Source: Cryptomeria japonica (lineage: Eukaryota; Streptophyta; Pinopsida; Cupressales; Cupressaceae). Taken from it: 64,000 bases of DNA. Position numbers and translations under genes: made by a program. This document shows, piece after piece, positions 22,640 to 34,915 of the stretch. The number at the start of each line of letters is the position of its first letter. Position 1 is the stretch's first letter. The notes under the pieces were generated by a model. The model saw nothing but the letters and a program-made list of their open reading frames with translations, searched no databases and was not told the DNA's origin. The stretch lies in assembly GCF_030272615.1 (NCBI RefSeq), contig NC_081405.1, positions 612,536,920 through 612,600,919 on the forward strand. Direction: 5' to 3'.

Positions 22640-24500
22640 TGTGTAGGAGGATATTCCCATCTTATAGATGCGGGAGTGACATCCCGTGATACAATAGCTG
22701 TGTGAGCAGTTGTCTGAGGTAGAGATCGATTGTGTATGTGCAACTGGTTTATATGATATGATATACCCATCCATGATTCAGACGAATCATGGATTACTGA
22801 CAACGTTGGCTGAGCGATGGCACAATGAGACATACTCCTTTCATTTGATGATGGGAGAGATGACTGTGACACTGGAGGAAGTCTGGAGGATACTACATAA
22901 CCCGATTAGAGGGGAGCTTGTGACATATGATCACACCTTGGGGACGACAGCCATATAGAGGACATTTGCTGAGGATATATACATTGAGGATGTCTTCGTG
23001 GTGTGGGAGGATATAGTAGTGCTCTATGATCCCCTAACATCAGTACTAGTAGGTATCGTCGGGGGTTTGCTTTCCCCCGATTGATGTTTGCATGGATTGG
23101 CCATTGGTTGGGGCTAGGTGATAGAGCAGATGGTGATAGAGGGGAACCTCTATGCATGGGGGCCATGTGTGTTGGCGCACCTCTACAGGGATTTGCACGA
23201 GGTAGTGTATCGAGAGAGTAGATCACTAGGTGTAGGGATCACTTTGTTACATATCTGGGCTTGGGAGCACTTGCTAGTCACACGGCTGGTATGTTTGAGG
23301 TTTAGGGCAATAGATCAGCCCTATGTATTCATGTATGGAGGTTTGATGACCCAACCCCATTTGGGGAAGTTGGAGTTTTGGTGGCGGGCACTAGATGACT
23401 TAGATATGGTCATATGGAGGTCTTACACTGATTGTGAGGACTGGGAGGATGATGGAGAGGCCTTATCGTATGTATATGTGACTCAATTTTTGATTGGTCG
23501 CACATCCTATATTGTGGAGAGATAGTTGCCAGAGAGAGTGATGAGATAGTTTGGGCAGACGCAGAGTATGCTAAGGGGTTTGGGGGAGTATGCATGGGTA
23601 GTGCGGGAGAGATTTCAATGGGGGCTAGTTTTTCCCTATGATCAGACCCTTGTAGAGTTCCAGACTTTACAGGCGAGACCATGGCAGATGAGGCCAAAGA
23701 TTGTAGATGCGGGGGTGATAGAGGAGTATACATAGTATCGCGCTACTCATCCAATTCCATAGATCTCAGATCTTGCAGAGCCCATACCACCATTTGAGGA
23801 TGACAGAGCACCGTGACATGGTAGGAGGATGAGAGTAGGTAGGGGTGGCAGAGGTTTTGGAGGAGTAGGAGGAGGTGGAGGTGGATTTGGGGGTGGATGT
23901 GGTTTTGGAGGTGGAGGTGGTAGAGGAGGATGGTTACACATGAGAGGCAGAGGTGGGAAGCCTTTACTACTGTCACAGGGCCTACAGATATAGGGAGCAG
24001 TGAGAGTGGGATGGAGAGATGTCGGTGGTGGAGAGGGTGGTGATGAGGCAATGGAGATGGGATAGGGAGCTGCAGGTGGTGGAGAGGAGCCTATGGAGAT
24101 GGGATAGGGAGTCGTAGGTGGTGGAGAGGGAGACCTGTGAGAGTTTATGATATTACGGCTGCAGACTCGCCTGACAGCAGTCGAGGCATAGTTGGAGGAT
24201 AGAGATGAAAAGATTGTAGCTAGGGATGTCCAAATTTTTGCATGGGAGGCCAAGTTGACTGTAGTTGTGCGAGATAGAGATGATCTAGTGGATAGAGTGA
24301 GGGAGCTATAGGATAGAGTTCAAGTTTTGGAGGGAGCACAGGGATAGGGTCCGACTAGGGAGGTGTTGAGGGAGATGCGATGAGAAGGGGCAGAGATTGA
24401 CTACTGGTGGGGATTATATGAGTAGATTGTGCCGATTAGTCAACGAGAAATGAGCTACTCCCAGATGTGGCGGGCAAGATTAGAGTGGTCATAGAGGGGT
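22640..24500 (+). pseudogene. Plant mobile domain (PMD/MAIN-like) pseudogene
   Basis: The N-terminal block NHGLLTTLAERWHNETYSFH, followed by GEMTVTLEEVWRILHNPIRG (22778-22930), is the diagnostic start of the plant mobile domain (aminotransferase-like PMD, MAIN/MAIL family). The domain continues with AWGPCVLAHLYRDLHEV (about 23157-23210) and GGLMTQPHLGKLEFWWRALD (about 23338). After the domain comes a Gly/Arg-rich tail (RGGRGFGGVGGG, about 23850-23950) and a heptad-like helical tail (about 24180-24330). Many stops are present, most of them TAG, with frame changes near 22958 and 23118. It runs opposite to the flanking Gypsy LTR and lies 1.1 kb from its polypurine tract. PMD genes are known passengers of plant Ty3/Gypsy elements. 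The minus-strand proline-rich frames at 23.7-24.25 kb are shadows of the Gly-rich tail. Confidence 0.8.
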
Positions 24501-25332
24501 CAAAGCAGCGGTGGTGTGATGGGTCCTCCTTGGTGAGATGGTGAGGGTGGTGGGGGAGAAACATCTGGCCAAAGTGTCATTTGAGGTGTTTCTATGCATT
24601 GTTACATTGTTACTAGACTGATACTTGGATGGATCTTGGTAGCCATTGTTTTAGACGTCATTGTACTTTTATACATGTATTCTTTTTGATGCGATATATG
24701 ATGAGATCTCATTTTTGGTGATGATATGATATGTATCCTATGTGATGATATGTTTTCTTTATGCAGGATGATGATATGAGTTATGCTTAGATACATGATA
24801 TGGAGATGTTTTCTTTTTATATGTACATGTTGATGATATGATTTCTATATGTATGATATGGGTGATTTGCTAACATGTGGATGCAGGTTAATAGATGGAT
24901 GATGCTTCTGTAATGATATTAATATGATGAAATGATGATGATTTATGCTAAATGATGAGATTTAGATAATGAATAATTATATTTGATAGATAATATTGTA
25001 CATGTTGAAATGATGATAGGATGATATGAGTAAAATATGCATGTTTTTAAGATGAATCTAAATGAATGAAATGTTAATGAAGATGTCATGTATGCTTTTA
25101 AATGAATGCACTAAATGCATAGATGAATGTACTTGATGATGGATAAACAAATGCACTTTATGATGAATAGAATGAATGCACTTAAATGAGTAAATGAATT
25201 CACCAAATGGATAGATGAATGTATTTGATGATGGATAAATAAATGCACTTTAAAATGAATAAAATGGATAAATGAATGTATTTGATGATGGATAAACAAA
25301 TGCACTTTAAAATTGATAGTTTTGATACTTAA
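24501..25332. other. AT-rich non-coding stretch with simple repeats
   Basis: No gene is visible. From about 24650 to 25060 the word atgatatg and relatives recur irregularly. From 25111 to 25318, units containing gatgaatgta-ttgatgatgg followed by ataaacaaatgcacttta recur at about 25121, 25213 and 25270. The stretch ends abruptly at the Copia LTR starting at 25333, so the internal region of the Gypsy element is probably truncated here. Confidence 0.6.
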
Positions 25333-26816
25333 TGTTAAGTACAGATGCCAAGCTAACAAGATGAGGGGGGGGGGGGTTGAATCATACAAACTTAATCTTC
25401 CATAAAAACAACAGATTCAACCTTGGTAACATATACTTCAGCAATATAACCAAAACTGCAAAACATGAGAACTCATAAGCATATAAACATCATAATACTC
25501 ATAACACCAGATTTAACGTGGAAACCCAAATAGGGAAAAACCACTATGGGATTTCGGACCCACTAAGAAATATATTCTTCTAGAGTATGCTCGGTTAAAA
25601 GAAAATCCTGTTAAAGATTACAAACACATTGCTAGATGTGATCCGATTAAGGGATTTCCCTCAGATCTGTTAGGATCTTCACCTTGTTAGAAGTGACCTT
25701 GTTAAAGGATTTCAAACACTCAATAAGAATGTCACCTTGCTAGAGGGTTTTACAAATAATACTGTTAAGTCCACGCGGTTAAGAGATTTTCTGTCACTTT
25801 ACAAAATAATAGTAATAAAATCTATCTGTAACTTCACATCTAAAATACTAAAGCAAATTCTTATTTTCTCAATACAATCTAGTCATAGGACTTATCTTGT
25901 CCTTCTAATGGGCTCTATACTCTGTTATCAAAACAGGTCTTCAAGCTTCAGTGCTCGGTAATCTCTATGTAGCATCCCTGTGCATACACTTGCTCGCATA
26001 CATTGTTTATCAACAGTTCCTTATTTATAAACAATTTGCCAACCGCTTAATCTCCTTGATCACATATCCCATAATCAATCATAGCCATCAGATCTTCAAA
26101 CTTGACCAAGTTCAATGTATCCTTCGATCTGAAAATGTTTTACCCCACCTTGGAACTTGCATACATTTCTTGGAACTTGTGCTAGGGTATTGCGGTTCAA
26201 TCTGAGTTGTAGATCTGCCTGCCGATTTTCATTTGCCATAGATTCTTTAACAAACTTCATGCATGACATACCAATCATTTAATCAGTTCCAGCTCATCAA
26301 CTTCCTTCATTAAATAATGCTTTTATTCATTCAATGCATTCTGTTATTACTTGGTTGCAACTCGATAAATACTAAACTTCACTCAGTAGACATTCCGCCT
26401 TCATTAACCGGTAGCGATAACCTTAGGGTTTACCAACTAGGTTCTTTTCTCGGTAACATAGTATAGTATTAACCTTACAATCAACAACATATGTAGGATA
26501 TCAAAACAATCTAAACATCATGATCTCATCATTGTCTAACTCGATAATAGTTGCCCATTGAATAACTTATTCCTCCCCTTATTCATCACAGTCTTTCTGT
26601 GTCTTTTACTGACATCTTTATACTCACCAAATCATACTTCTTAAGATATGGCAACATCATACTGAATTAGAAAATCAATTTCTTGACATCAATGACAAAA
26701 TAATAATATTAAGATAGTAAACATCCTTAATCAGTTATATCCATAATCATCAACAACCTTCTCAATATCCTAATTGAAATGCCGACAATCTCCCTTTGTC
26801 TGTTATAATGCCAACA
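25333..26816 (-). mobile_element. Copia 3' LTR
   Basis: Plus-strand TGTTAAGTACAGATG to GCCAACA gives TG/CA ends. In minus-strand sense it directly follows a polypurine tract (26817-26829) and RNase H (27151), so it is a 3' LTR. It contains 12 consecutive G at 25365-25376 near its minus-strand 3' end and the Copia word aacgtggaaacccaaatagg at about 25515. Between 25590 and 25790 it carries repeated cctTGTTAAAGGATTT-like words. Its sequence is not close to the LTR at 42632-43294, so the two are probably not the two ends of one element. Confidence 0.65.
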
Positions 26817-26829
26817 ATCTCCCCCTTTG
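26817..26829 (-). other. Copia polypurine tract
   Basis: Minus-strand CCAAAGGGGGAGAT precedes the LTR start TGTTGGCAT, the normal position and composition of a Copia plus-strand primer. Confidence 0.65.
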
Positions 26830-27150
26830 GCATTGATGGCAAAACCAATTTATTTGACCTAATTTATTTGGATTCAGATTGTTGAAATGCTGAAATGCTC
26901 TCCCCCTGTCATTAGTCTTCTCCCCCATACATTATTTTTCTCCCCCTTTGACAACAATGCCAAAAAGTAAATAACTAAAACACGATTTCTTCCACGGAGA
27001 AGTGAATTCCTTGCTGTTATGTGTCAACTTAGTCTCGGTCAGAGCATTATGTCTTCAATTCCTGTTCCCTGTTATTGTTTCCTGCACACCTTTAGAAAAC
27101 CTCCTAAAGTGTGTAAATCAACATCAACTCCTAAAAGATATTCTGTAGAG

Positions 27151-28181
27151 TCATCGAATTGATGCTTTCATCGAACTCGGCCAGTGAATGGAAGATAGGG
27201 ATAGGACCCCTAACTTACTTCTGAGATACCCAAAAGTGTCCCTTGGTAGTGGCTTGGTGAAGATATCTACTATTTGTTCCTTTGTGCTAACATACTCCAA
27301 CACCACTTTCTTCTCTTGAGATTCTTCTCTAAGATAATGATATTTGATAGAGATGTGCTTTGTCTTAGAGTGCATAACAAGATTTTTTGAAATGTTTATG
27401 GCACTAGTATTGTCATAGAATATAGTTACTGGCTCGGTAACTTTCTCATTTATACCTTCCAACTGTTGTTTAATCCATGCTATATTGGTACAATTCAATG
27501 CTGCAGCAATGTATTCAGCTTCTGCTATTGACTGTGAAACACATCCTTGTTTCTTTCTAAGCCAACTCACTAGTCTTTCTCCTAAAAAGAAATCTCCTCC
27601 ACTTGTGCTTTTTTTGTCATCAATGTTGCCTGCCTAATCAGCATCAGTATAAAATTTTAAATCAAAAATATTTCCTTTCTGATATACTAAGCCATAATCT
27701 TCAGTGCCTTTTAGTTATCTAAAAATTCTCTTGATTGCTGTCATGTGTGTTTCCTTGGGATCTGTAGAGAATCTTGCAACTATGCCTACTGCATGTGCTA
27801 TGTTTGGTCTGCTGTGAACAACTTATTGCAACTTTCCAATCATGGATCGATAAAGTGTCTCATCAATAGATGCAGATTCATCATTCTTTGATAGTTTACA
27901 GTTGGTAGTCATAGGAGTACTTACTGGTTTTGAATCCTCCATTCCAAATTTCTTTAATATTTCCTTTATGTACTTGGATTGAGTAATGAAAATCTCATCT
28001 TTCATTTACAGTATCTGTAAACCTATAAAATACTTTATCTCACCGATTAATGACATCTCAAATTCTTTGCTCATTTCATTTCCAAAGTTCTTACATAGAG
28101 AGTCATTTCCACAAAAGATAATATCATCAACAAATATGGCTGAGATCAGTATTCCATTTTCATCATTCTTCATGTACATAT
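27151..28181 (-). pseudogene. Copia RT C-terminal part and RNase H
   Basis: The minus-strand RT active-site region reads AIFVDDIIFCGND near 28118-28080; the usual YVDD is FVDD. LIGEIKYFIGLQI and a PVSTPMTTNCKLSK segment follow (about 27930-27895). RNase H spans about 27650-27170, with CVSQSIAEAEYIAAALNC (catalytic Glu intact), IFYDNTSAINISKN and HSKTKHISIKYHYLREE, ending near KLGVLSL. Stops and a shift lie between 27823 and 27600. The 9.87-kb element at 28182 interrupts the RT; the N-terminal part resumes at 38053 in phase. Confidence 0.9.
28177..28181. repeat. Target-site duplication, left copy (CATAT)
   Basis: CATAT occurs at 28177-28181 and at 38053-38057 and flanks the complete element. 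With one copy removed, the Copia RT frame is in phase across the site, which confirms the insertion. Confidence 0.9.
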
Positions 28182-29297
28182 TGTGTGTGTGAAAAGTGGA
28201 CCTGTATCTGTAAGCACAACACTTCAATCAAGTCATTACATGCATGGTTAATCAGATATAATCAATGAATAACAAACCATAACAAATCAACCCATTGCCT
28301 TCTAAAAGATGCAAGTATAAGATTGCTCTCAGATTATTTAGCAATACCAGTGACTAGACAACATCAAGATGAAGGATTTTATCTATATGAGCATGATGAA
28401 TGCTAGATGGATGCAAGATTAATCTAACAAGATTTTTGCAATATTAAGCTAAATTATTTAATCAATATGAAATAATTAATATGCAATATATCTCAATGAG
28501 TCTAGAGCAAAAACAATATAATAACAATATATTCTCCAGCCTCTCTTTGAATAGGAGATGAGCCTGAATTTATAGAAAATTCAAAAAGAAACCAATGGTT
28601 GAGATCAAATGATGATGAGCTGTCAATATTTTCCAAGAGGAAGCACAATCCAGGTGAATTGATGTGATTGGATGCTTTTCTCAGTTTTAAAGGAAATTGA
28701 ACTAAAATTAAGATTAAATCAAGAAAAAACTGATTTAAAGGAAATTGAACTAAAATTAAGATTAAATCAGAAAAAAAAAACTGATTTATTCTCTATTTCA
28801 TTCAATTTTAATATTTAATTGTTTTAATTCTTTTCTTTGAGATTATCTATCAATTTTTAATTTGTTTTTTTCAAGATTATCTCCAATTGATTTCTTTTCT
28901 CAAATTTTAATTCTTTTTTGTCAATTAATTCCTTTTTTGATTTATTTCCATTTTTGAAGATTTGTGCTCAATTGATTTATTTAATTGAATTAATTCCTCT
29001 TTCTTGATTTGTTTCCTTTTTTGAAGATTTATGGCAATTTGATTTATTTAATTAAATATGCTAGGATATTTAATTAAAATAAATAAGATAATTGTTTAAA
29101 ATGATTTACTTGGAATGATTAATTAATTAAATAAATATTTAATTAATATTGAGTGATTGATTTGCCATGTGACATTTGATGATTTTAGGAATTAATTGTG
29201 TGCTCAAGATTGATTTAATTGCCTTTGGTTAGGACTTTGGTGACGTTGTCGAGATTAGGGGCTCATGGTTTTAGATGACCATTTTTAGGGTATTACA
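28182..29297 (-). repeat. 3' LTR of the non-autonomous Gypsy element
   Basis: Plus-strand TGTGTGTGTGAAAAG to GGGTATTACA, 1,116 bp. The minus-strand TATA box (CTATAAATTC) is at 28566-28575. A 47-bp tandem duplication (28689-28790) is also present in the other LTR, so it predates insertion. Confidence 0.9.
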
Positions 29298-29310
29298 TTT
29301 GCCCCTCTTT
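29298..29310 (-). other. Polypurine tract of the non-autonomous Gypsy element
   Basis: Minus-strand AAAGAGGGGCAAA directly precedes the LTR start TGTAATACCC. It is identical to the tract at 21561-21573. Confidence 0.85.
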
Positions 29311-31690
29311 GAATTAATGTGCGAGCAACGCGTTGGTTCAAAGAATAATTGATGTCTAGGAGATGTCAGTTCTGAACTTGATTGATCATGAACTACATAA
29401 AAAAGCAAGGTGTTTAGTTTGATTCGAAGCGAAAAAGCTAAATAAAGTCTAATTAATGTGATACCGTTCCGAAACTTGATTGAACTTGGGAACGATAGAA
29501 AACAAAAGATACCGAACTTGAACTTGATTGATCAAGAAGCGGATCTTACTGATCTAGAACTTGATTGAACTTAGATACAGTGAGTGATGATAAAAATTGA
29601 TCTTGAACTTGATTGATCAAGATACGATGAAGATAAACTGTTCAGCTTGATTAAGAAATGAATAAAACGTAACACCTGGTTAGATTTAGCATGATCGAAG
29701 ATACTCTTTAAACCCTTGATTGAGTTTAACCAAAAAATCAGCTTGATGAAAAGCGATGGACCTGATTAACGTAAAGAGATTGATTCAGATAAAAGACAAA
29801 TATCAGCTTGATATGAAGCGATGAAACTGATATGCCCCTAGAGATTGATTTGGATGAGATGATCGAGAAATCTCAACTTGATATAAAGCGATGAAGTTGA
29901 GATGCCCCTAGCGATGAGGTCTTATTTGATTTTCTTTAGTTAAAAAGATTTTTGCTCGACTTTCGATGAAGATTTAAAAATTTTCTCGACATTGAAGAAT
30001 GTGAGGTCATAAGGTCATGAGTATGCCCCCTCGGGAGCGAAATCGAAAAATAGCGAGGGTACATGATGATAGGCAATTTTTAGCGATGATAAGTTGTTTG
30101 AGCACAAATTGATTCAGAGGAATTTTTTGAAAATTTTGCGTTGAAATTGAGCGCAAAGTTGATTTGTAGAAATTAAATTGAGATTCAGCATTGATTAATG
30201 AGAAATTGAGCGCAATTAGAAGAGAGAATGAGCTTTTGATGAAAAGAACGCTAAGTGGTCCAAATTTTGTGAAATTTCAATGAGAGAGTTGGCATCAGAT
30301 TTCGATTTCGATCCCAAAAATGGACTCAGGATAGCCGATTTACAAGCTCATGATTTGATTTCATCATACTTGTGTTGATTCAATATGAGATGTTCTATAT
30401 GCTTTATTCTATATGTATGCATTTCTTTTCAGCATGAATGTATGAATGCAAATGGAATATGAGTTTTTATTTTTGTTTCTTTTCGTATGCAAATAAATGA
30501 ATGTGAATGAGTAATGCAATTTTATTTTGTTTTTCTATGCAATAAGATGAATGCAAATGAATGATAGTGAATGTATGAATTGATATAATATGCTTATGTA
30601 TGTAGCTAAACATCTCAAAACATAAGTACTCGATCGGAGAAATGATGAAAAGAGACCACTTAGCGAAGAAATGATGATGCTCCAACTCTCATTCAGCAGA
30701 CAAAGAGGAAGCATTGTTACTATACCAAAATCACTCCAAATTCACAGAATGCAGAATGAAATGCAAGATGAGATGCAAAATGAGATACAACCTAAACCTA
30801 GTCACTGGACTTTGAAAAGCTTAATTGTCATCATTAAGCGTTTTACAATTATAGCACGTAGAATAGAGTTCATTTCTTTTCATGTGCAATATTAATTATC
30901 TTGTCCGCAATGATCCTTTTTTTCTCGTTCATATCCTTGGATAGATTACGCATGGACGTGGATTGCACAATGAAGAAATTCCCTCAAAACAAACAAAGAA
31001 ATGATGGGAACCTCCCTGTAGCATTCAAATAAGCGGAGTCGAGGTATGTGAGGTGATTCCACCTTGATGTGAAGGCTCTTATCACAAACACCCAGCTAAT
31101 TTAGATGTTTCTAGATCATTGGGATCATTCCTTCAAGCAGCAAACAAGAAAATATTATGCCCCCAATCCTTGCTCCTCTTAGTCACAATAGACTTCCTCG
31201 AGTTACTCAGAGGGATAATAACCGAAAACCAATATAAAAGACAACACACAAAGAAAATTTTCATGCATAGCTCAAACTATTTAGTGATTGTTTTCCATTT
31301 TGTTGTATTGCTTGTTAACTCAGTGATAAAACTCTTCAGTAGTCAGGAGACAGGTAACTGACTCAGAGTGAATGACCAGATTTCACTGACGTAAGGTTGA
31401 CTTGCTTGAGACTGCTTAGGACATGTAATGTGCTCTGTGGATTACCTAAGACTAGGACATTGATCGATTTCAAGCCATGAGGGTTCCAACGAACCAGGAT
31501 GTCACAAAAGTGACTGAAATATGTACAAGTGAAAGAAAATATGCAGGAAAGCACGAATGCCAACGTTGCGTTGATAGATGGAGCGCTTGAGTACAAGAGG
31601 CGCCTGTTTACCAGGTTTTCACCTGCTTGGCAGAGATTCATTTTTTTTTTACCAAGGTGCCTGTTTACCAAGTTTTCACCAAGGCATTTT

Positions 31691-31710
31691 CTCTCTCTCT
31701 CTCTCTCTCT
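31691..31710. repeat. (CT)10 microsatellite
   Basis: Ten CT units form an uninterrupted polypyrimidine run, just before the 30-bp tandem array in the same element. Confidence 0.95.
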
Positions 31711-31860
31711 TTTTATTTTTACGATTTCTTCAAGACTTTTTCTGATTTTTAGGATTTCTTTCGGACCTTTTTTGATTTTTAGGATTTCTTCAGGACATTT
31801 TCTGATTTTTAGAATTTTTTCAAGACATTTTATGATTTTTAGGATTTTTTCAAAAGTTTG
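31711..31860. repeat. Five 30-bp tandem units
   Basis: Units with the form tctgatttttaggatttctt plus caggacattt start at 31741, 31771, 31801 and 31831, exactly 30 bp apart, with a degenerate first unit at 31711. The array explains a short plus-strand frame there, which is not a gene. Confidence 0.9.
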
Positions 31861-31974
31861 CCCCTAGTGTCTAGCAAGGAAAAAGGGATTTTGAGTACAT
31901 GAATGGATAAGCGAATGATGGTGGACGCTTTCAAGGACTATCTCACAATGTTAATCAAAGCATACAGTCTAGAT

Positions 31975-32078
31975 ATAGCAATGTAAACCAAGGATTTTAG
32001 TAATGTAAAGCAAGGATTTTAGCAATGTAAAGCAAGGATATAGCGCAGCGAAGCAAGGATATAGTGTAACGAAGCCAT
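31975..32078. repeat. 22-bp tandem units
   Basis: Units of aatgtaaagcaaggatttta(g/t) recur at about 31980, 32002, 32024 and 32046 with a period of 22 bp; the last ones are degraded. Confidence 0.8.
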
Positions 32079-32589
32079 ATGGTCTAAAGAAGTGGTCATG
32101 TCAAGAGGTTTGTGGAAAACATGTTTTTGCATTTTGTGGCAGATAGGATAATCAAGATCAAAGGTGGAAAATGGATATGAATGTAGATAGAGTGAATGAG
32201 GGATAATGGAGGAAGATGGATAATAGATGGATGTACATGGATGGAACTTGCCCCTAGTGTAAAGTTCAAAAGGATAATGGATTACACATGATGCCTGTTT
32301 GCCAGGTTTTCATCATGGTACTTTCCCAAGGTGCCACAAGAAGTGGTTTTCACACAAGGACAAATTTATTTCTCTTTACTTCTTTTTTCTGATTTTTTTT
32401 TCATCATTTTTAAAAAATATTTTTTGATATTTTTGGAAGATAATGGAGGCATAATAGGGGATGGAAGAAGGACCCCAACGTCTCACCGCTTTGGATGTTA
32501 CCCTTAGAATATGAGTTGCAATAGACCATGGCTATGAAGGTATGCTCAAAGATGTTGGCAAGATAATGAAATGAAACTAGGCCAAGGAT

Positions 32590-34915
32590 TTATGCAAAGG
32601 ATTGGATAAGAGGGATGGAAGGGTGAAAAAGAGGTGTTGGATAATGGATGGGATGTTGGAAGAATTGTGTATGGATAGATGGAAATGTTGGAAAGATCAA
32701 CATTGGCACAGGCCTTGAGGGATGGTGGACATATGGAAGAGAAGTGAATCGCAAATTTTGAGATTTGGATGGAGGAAAGGTTACATATTTTGGGGCATAA
32801 GAACCCAAAATGGATGAAGGAGGTGATGGAGGAATAGACTCAGAAGGTTTGGATGGAGGAACAACAATTTTGGATGCCAATTTTGATTTTTCTTTAGACT
32901 GTTGTGCTTCAAGTAGCCGCTTAGGGATCCACATGGCTTTTGATTTTTGATTCTTTTGTAGTTCCTTGGAGCACATTGCTTGTACAAGTGCCTTAGGAAC
33001 CCATATAACTTTTGACTTTTCTTCTTTCTTTGTTGGCCTTTGTGGCATTTTGTATTTTTCTTTTTCTTTTTGGATCATATTTTGCTTTGTTTTGACATGT
33101 CGATTAGATGGGACATGTTGATATTTGAATACATGTGGATTGCTTGACTTATGACTTTTATGCTTGGCATCCAAATTGCTTGGAGAAGGAAAAGAATGTA
33201 TGAATGGATAGGAATGATATGGAGTATTTTAGATGGATGGAAGGTACCCAAAGACGTGTACCTTTGTTGATCCTTCATAAGGGATGGAGGGATATAGGGA
33301 CCTAGAATGGATGGAAGGTGCGAAGGAGAAGGCATGCATTTGGATTTAACTGGAGAAACATAGGATTTATGAGAGATACCAACATCTTGAGAAATTTCCC
33401 TAAGGCCATGACCTTTAACATTTTCTTTAATAGCAGGGGGTTCTAATGTACCTCATTCATGAATGTCTAACCCTTTTCTTTGATAATGCATGCTTTGAAA
33501 GATCTTTTTAACAAAGGGTTTCTTCTTACTTTTGATGCTAGAGGCAAGTCCATTTTGAGGTGGAGGTGGCTTGCAAGGTATGATAGTATCACGAAGTGAA
33601 CATGTAGGATTATGACAAGGAGATGAAGGGATACTTTGATCTTGACATGGAATAGGATCATTGGATAGAGTAGGAAGGGTGTTTGACTCTTCATTTTGAA
33701 TAGGATCATTTGAAAAGGTGGAAGAGGCATCATGATCTTGCTTAGGAAGTGGATTAGGAATGGGATTTGGAAGGATGGTTTTCTCTTGAGATGGAAGGGG
33801 GTCATCTTGGAAGAAATGGAAAGGTATAAGGGGATCATCATGGGATTCTAGTGAAATAGGATCTTTTTCAATCATTAGATGGGATTGAGGAATTTTGGTG
33901 TCTTGATCTTGATTTATGATAGGACTCGTTTCTTCATTTTTCAGATTATCCTCTTGACATGGAGTCACTTCTAAGGAAGGGATAGGATTTTGCATAGGTG
34001 TAGGGGATTATTGTAAGATCTCCATATTTTGGCATGATGGGGAAGCATTTTGGAAGGGCCTTTTGGAGTGGGTACGTTTGGAATTGAAGTGTATGATGGC
34101 ATAGGATCTGGGATTTTTAAATCTTTAGAGGAACTTTTATCAATATTGGCATTAACTTGGATTTCCATAGGAGATAGCCCTTGAAGGTCAACATGAGAAG
34201 TTTCATTGTTTGAAGGAGATGGTATGGATTGTTTCTGAGAAGTTTTAGGAGATGAAGGAATCATGGAAGGGATGGAGGCTACATATGGAGCCTTGCTAGA
34301 CATAGGTTCATGATTTTGATTATGCTTAGAAGTAGTTCCTTCTTTTTCTTTAGGTGAGTGATTAGGATCTTCAATTTCAATGACACCATCATCAATGAGA
34401 TCTTGAATCTTATGTTTTGATTCTATGCAATGCGAAGTCTTATGTTCATTTTGTCTATGATATGCACAATACTTACTCATAAATTCCCATCCCCATGTGG
34501 TCTTTTTAGGCAATATGATAAGATTGTTCTTAATAAGCTCTTCCAAAGCAGACTCAATAGATTGCCCCAAAGGTGTAAATTGTCTATCTAGGGAATAGAT
34601 GTCTTTTTGTCTTGGTGAAGGTGTCTTGTCTGCTTGTTTGAGATTTGGCTTTTGATTGTCAATCATTTGTTGGTATTTGCTTGACACATCACATAATCGT
34701 TTTAGCACTTCTTGAAGTTTCTCACACTTGATATCATACATTTGTTTTTCAAATGGAGTCATTGATCTATTTTGTTGGATTTCCATGTCATATATTTTTT
34801 TCTTTATATCTTGAAGCATTTGAGCATAGGTAGCCATGGGAATTGGAGCTAAGGTATCCAGGAGATTCTTACTTTTGTCAAAAAAATTAGAAGAGCTTTT
34901 GGTTTGAACAAGCAT
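32590..34915 (-). pseudogene. Gag-like ORF of the non-autonomous Gypsy element
   Basis: The first segment (34915-33971) likely starts at MATYAQMLQDIKKKIYDMEI (about 34836). It has a helical N-terminus, DRQFTPLGQSIESALEELIK (about 34590-34530) and a zinc-binding-like YCAYHRQNEHKTSHC (about 34475-34430) followed by HKIQDLIDDGVI. This CxxH-H-C block and its neighbours are the typical C-terminal part of Gypsy gag; the usual capsid core is not visible. After a shift near 34050, a Pro/Asp-rich stretch (33995-33453) and a Lys-rich stretch (33174-32590) follow. The latter has a repeated motif, KSKVIWVPKALVQA and KSKAMWIPKRLLEA. The protein could assemble or bind RNA in trans with helper enzymes. Confidence 0.75.

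Larger units (their letters stand above)
29311..32589 (-). other. Non-coding 3' internal region with repeats
   Basis: No pol or other protein domain is visible on either strand over 3.3 kb. From 29365 to 29640, GAACTTGATTGATCAAG-like words recur about every 50 bp. From 29800 to 29915, a unit of about 70 bp with agcTTGATATgAAGCGATG and atgcccctag occurs twice. AGGGGCA(A/T) words (minus strand), resembling the polypurine core, recur near 29833, 29903, 30023, 31157, 31858 and 32249. A (CT)10 microsatellite and two tandem arrays are listed separately. The region may hold packaging or replication signals; that is inference only. Confidence 0.65.

Noticed and set aside
23747-24253. Minus-strand proline-rich frame of 168 codons
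   Set aside because: It is the complement of the Gly/Arg-rich tail of the plus-strand mobile-domain pseudogene; low complexity explains its length.
31529-31867. Plus-strand frame of 112 codons with repeated F-R-I-S segments
   Set aside because: It is produced by the 30-bp tandem array and the CT microsatellite; it is not a gene.
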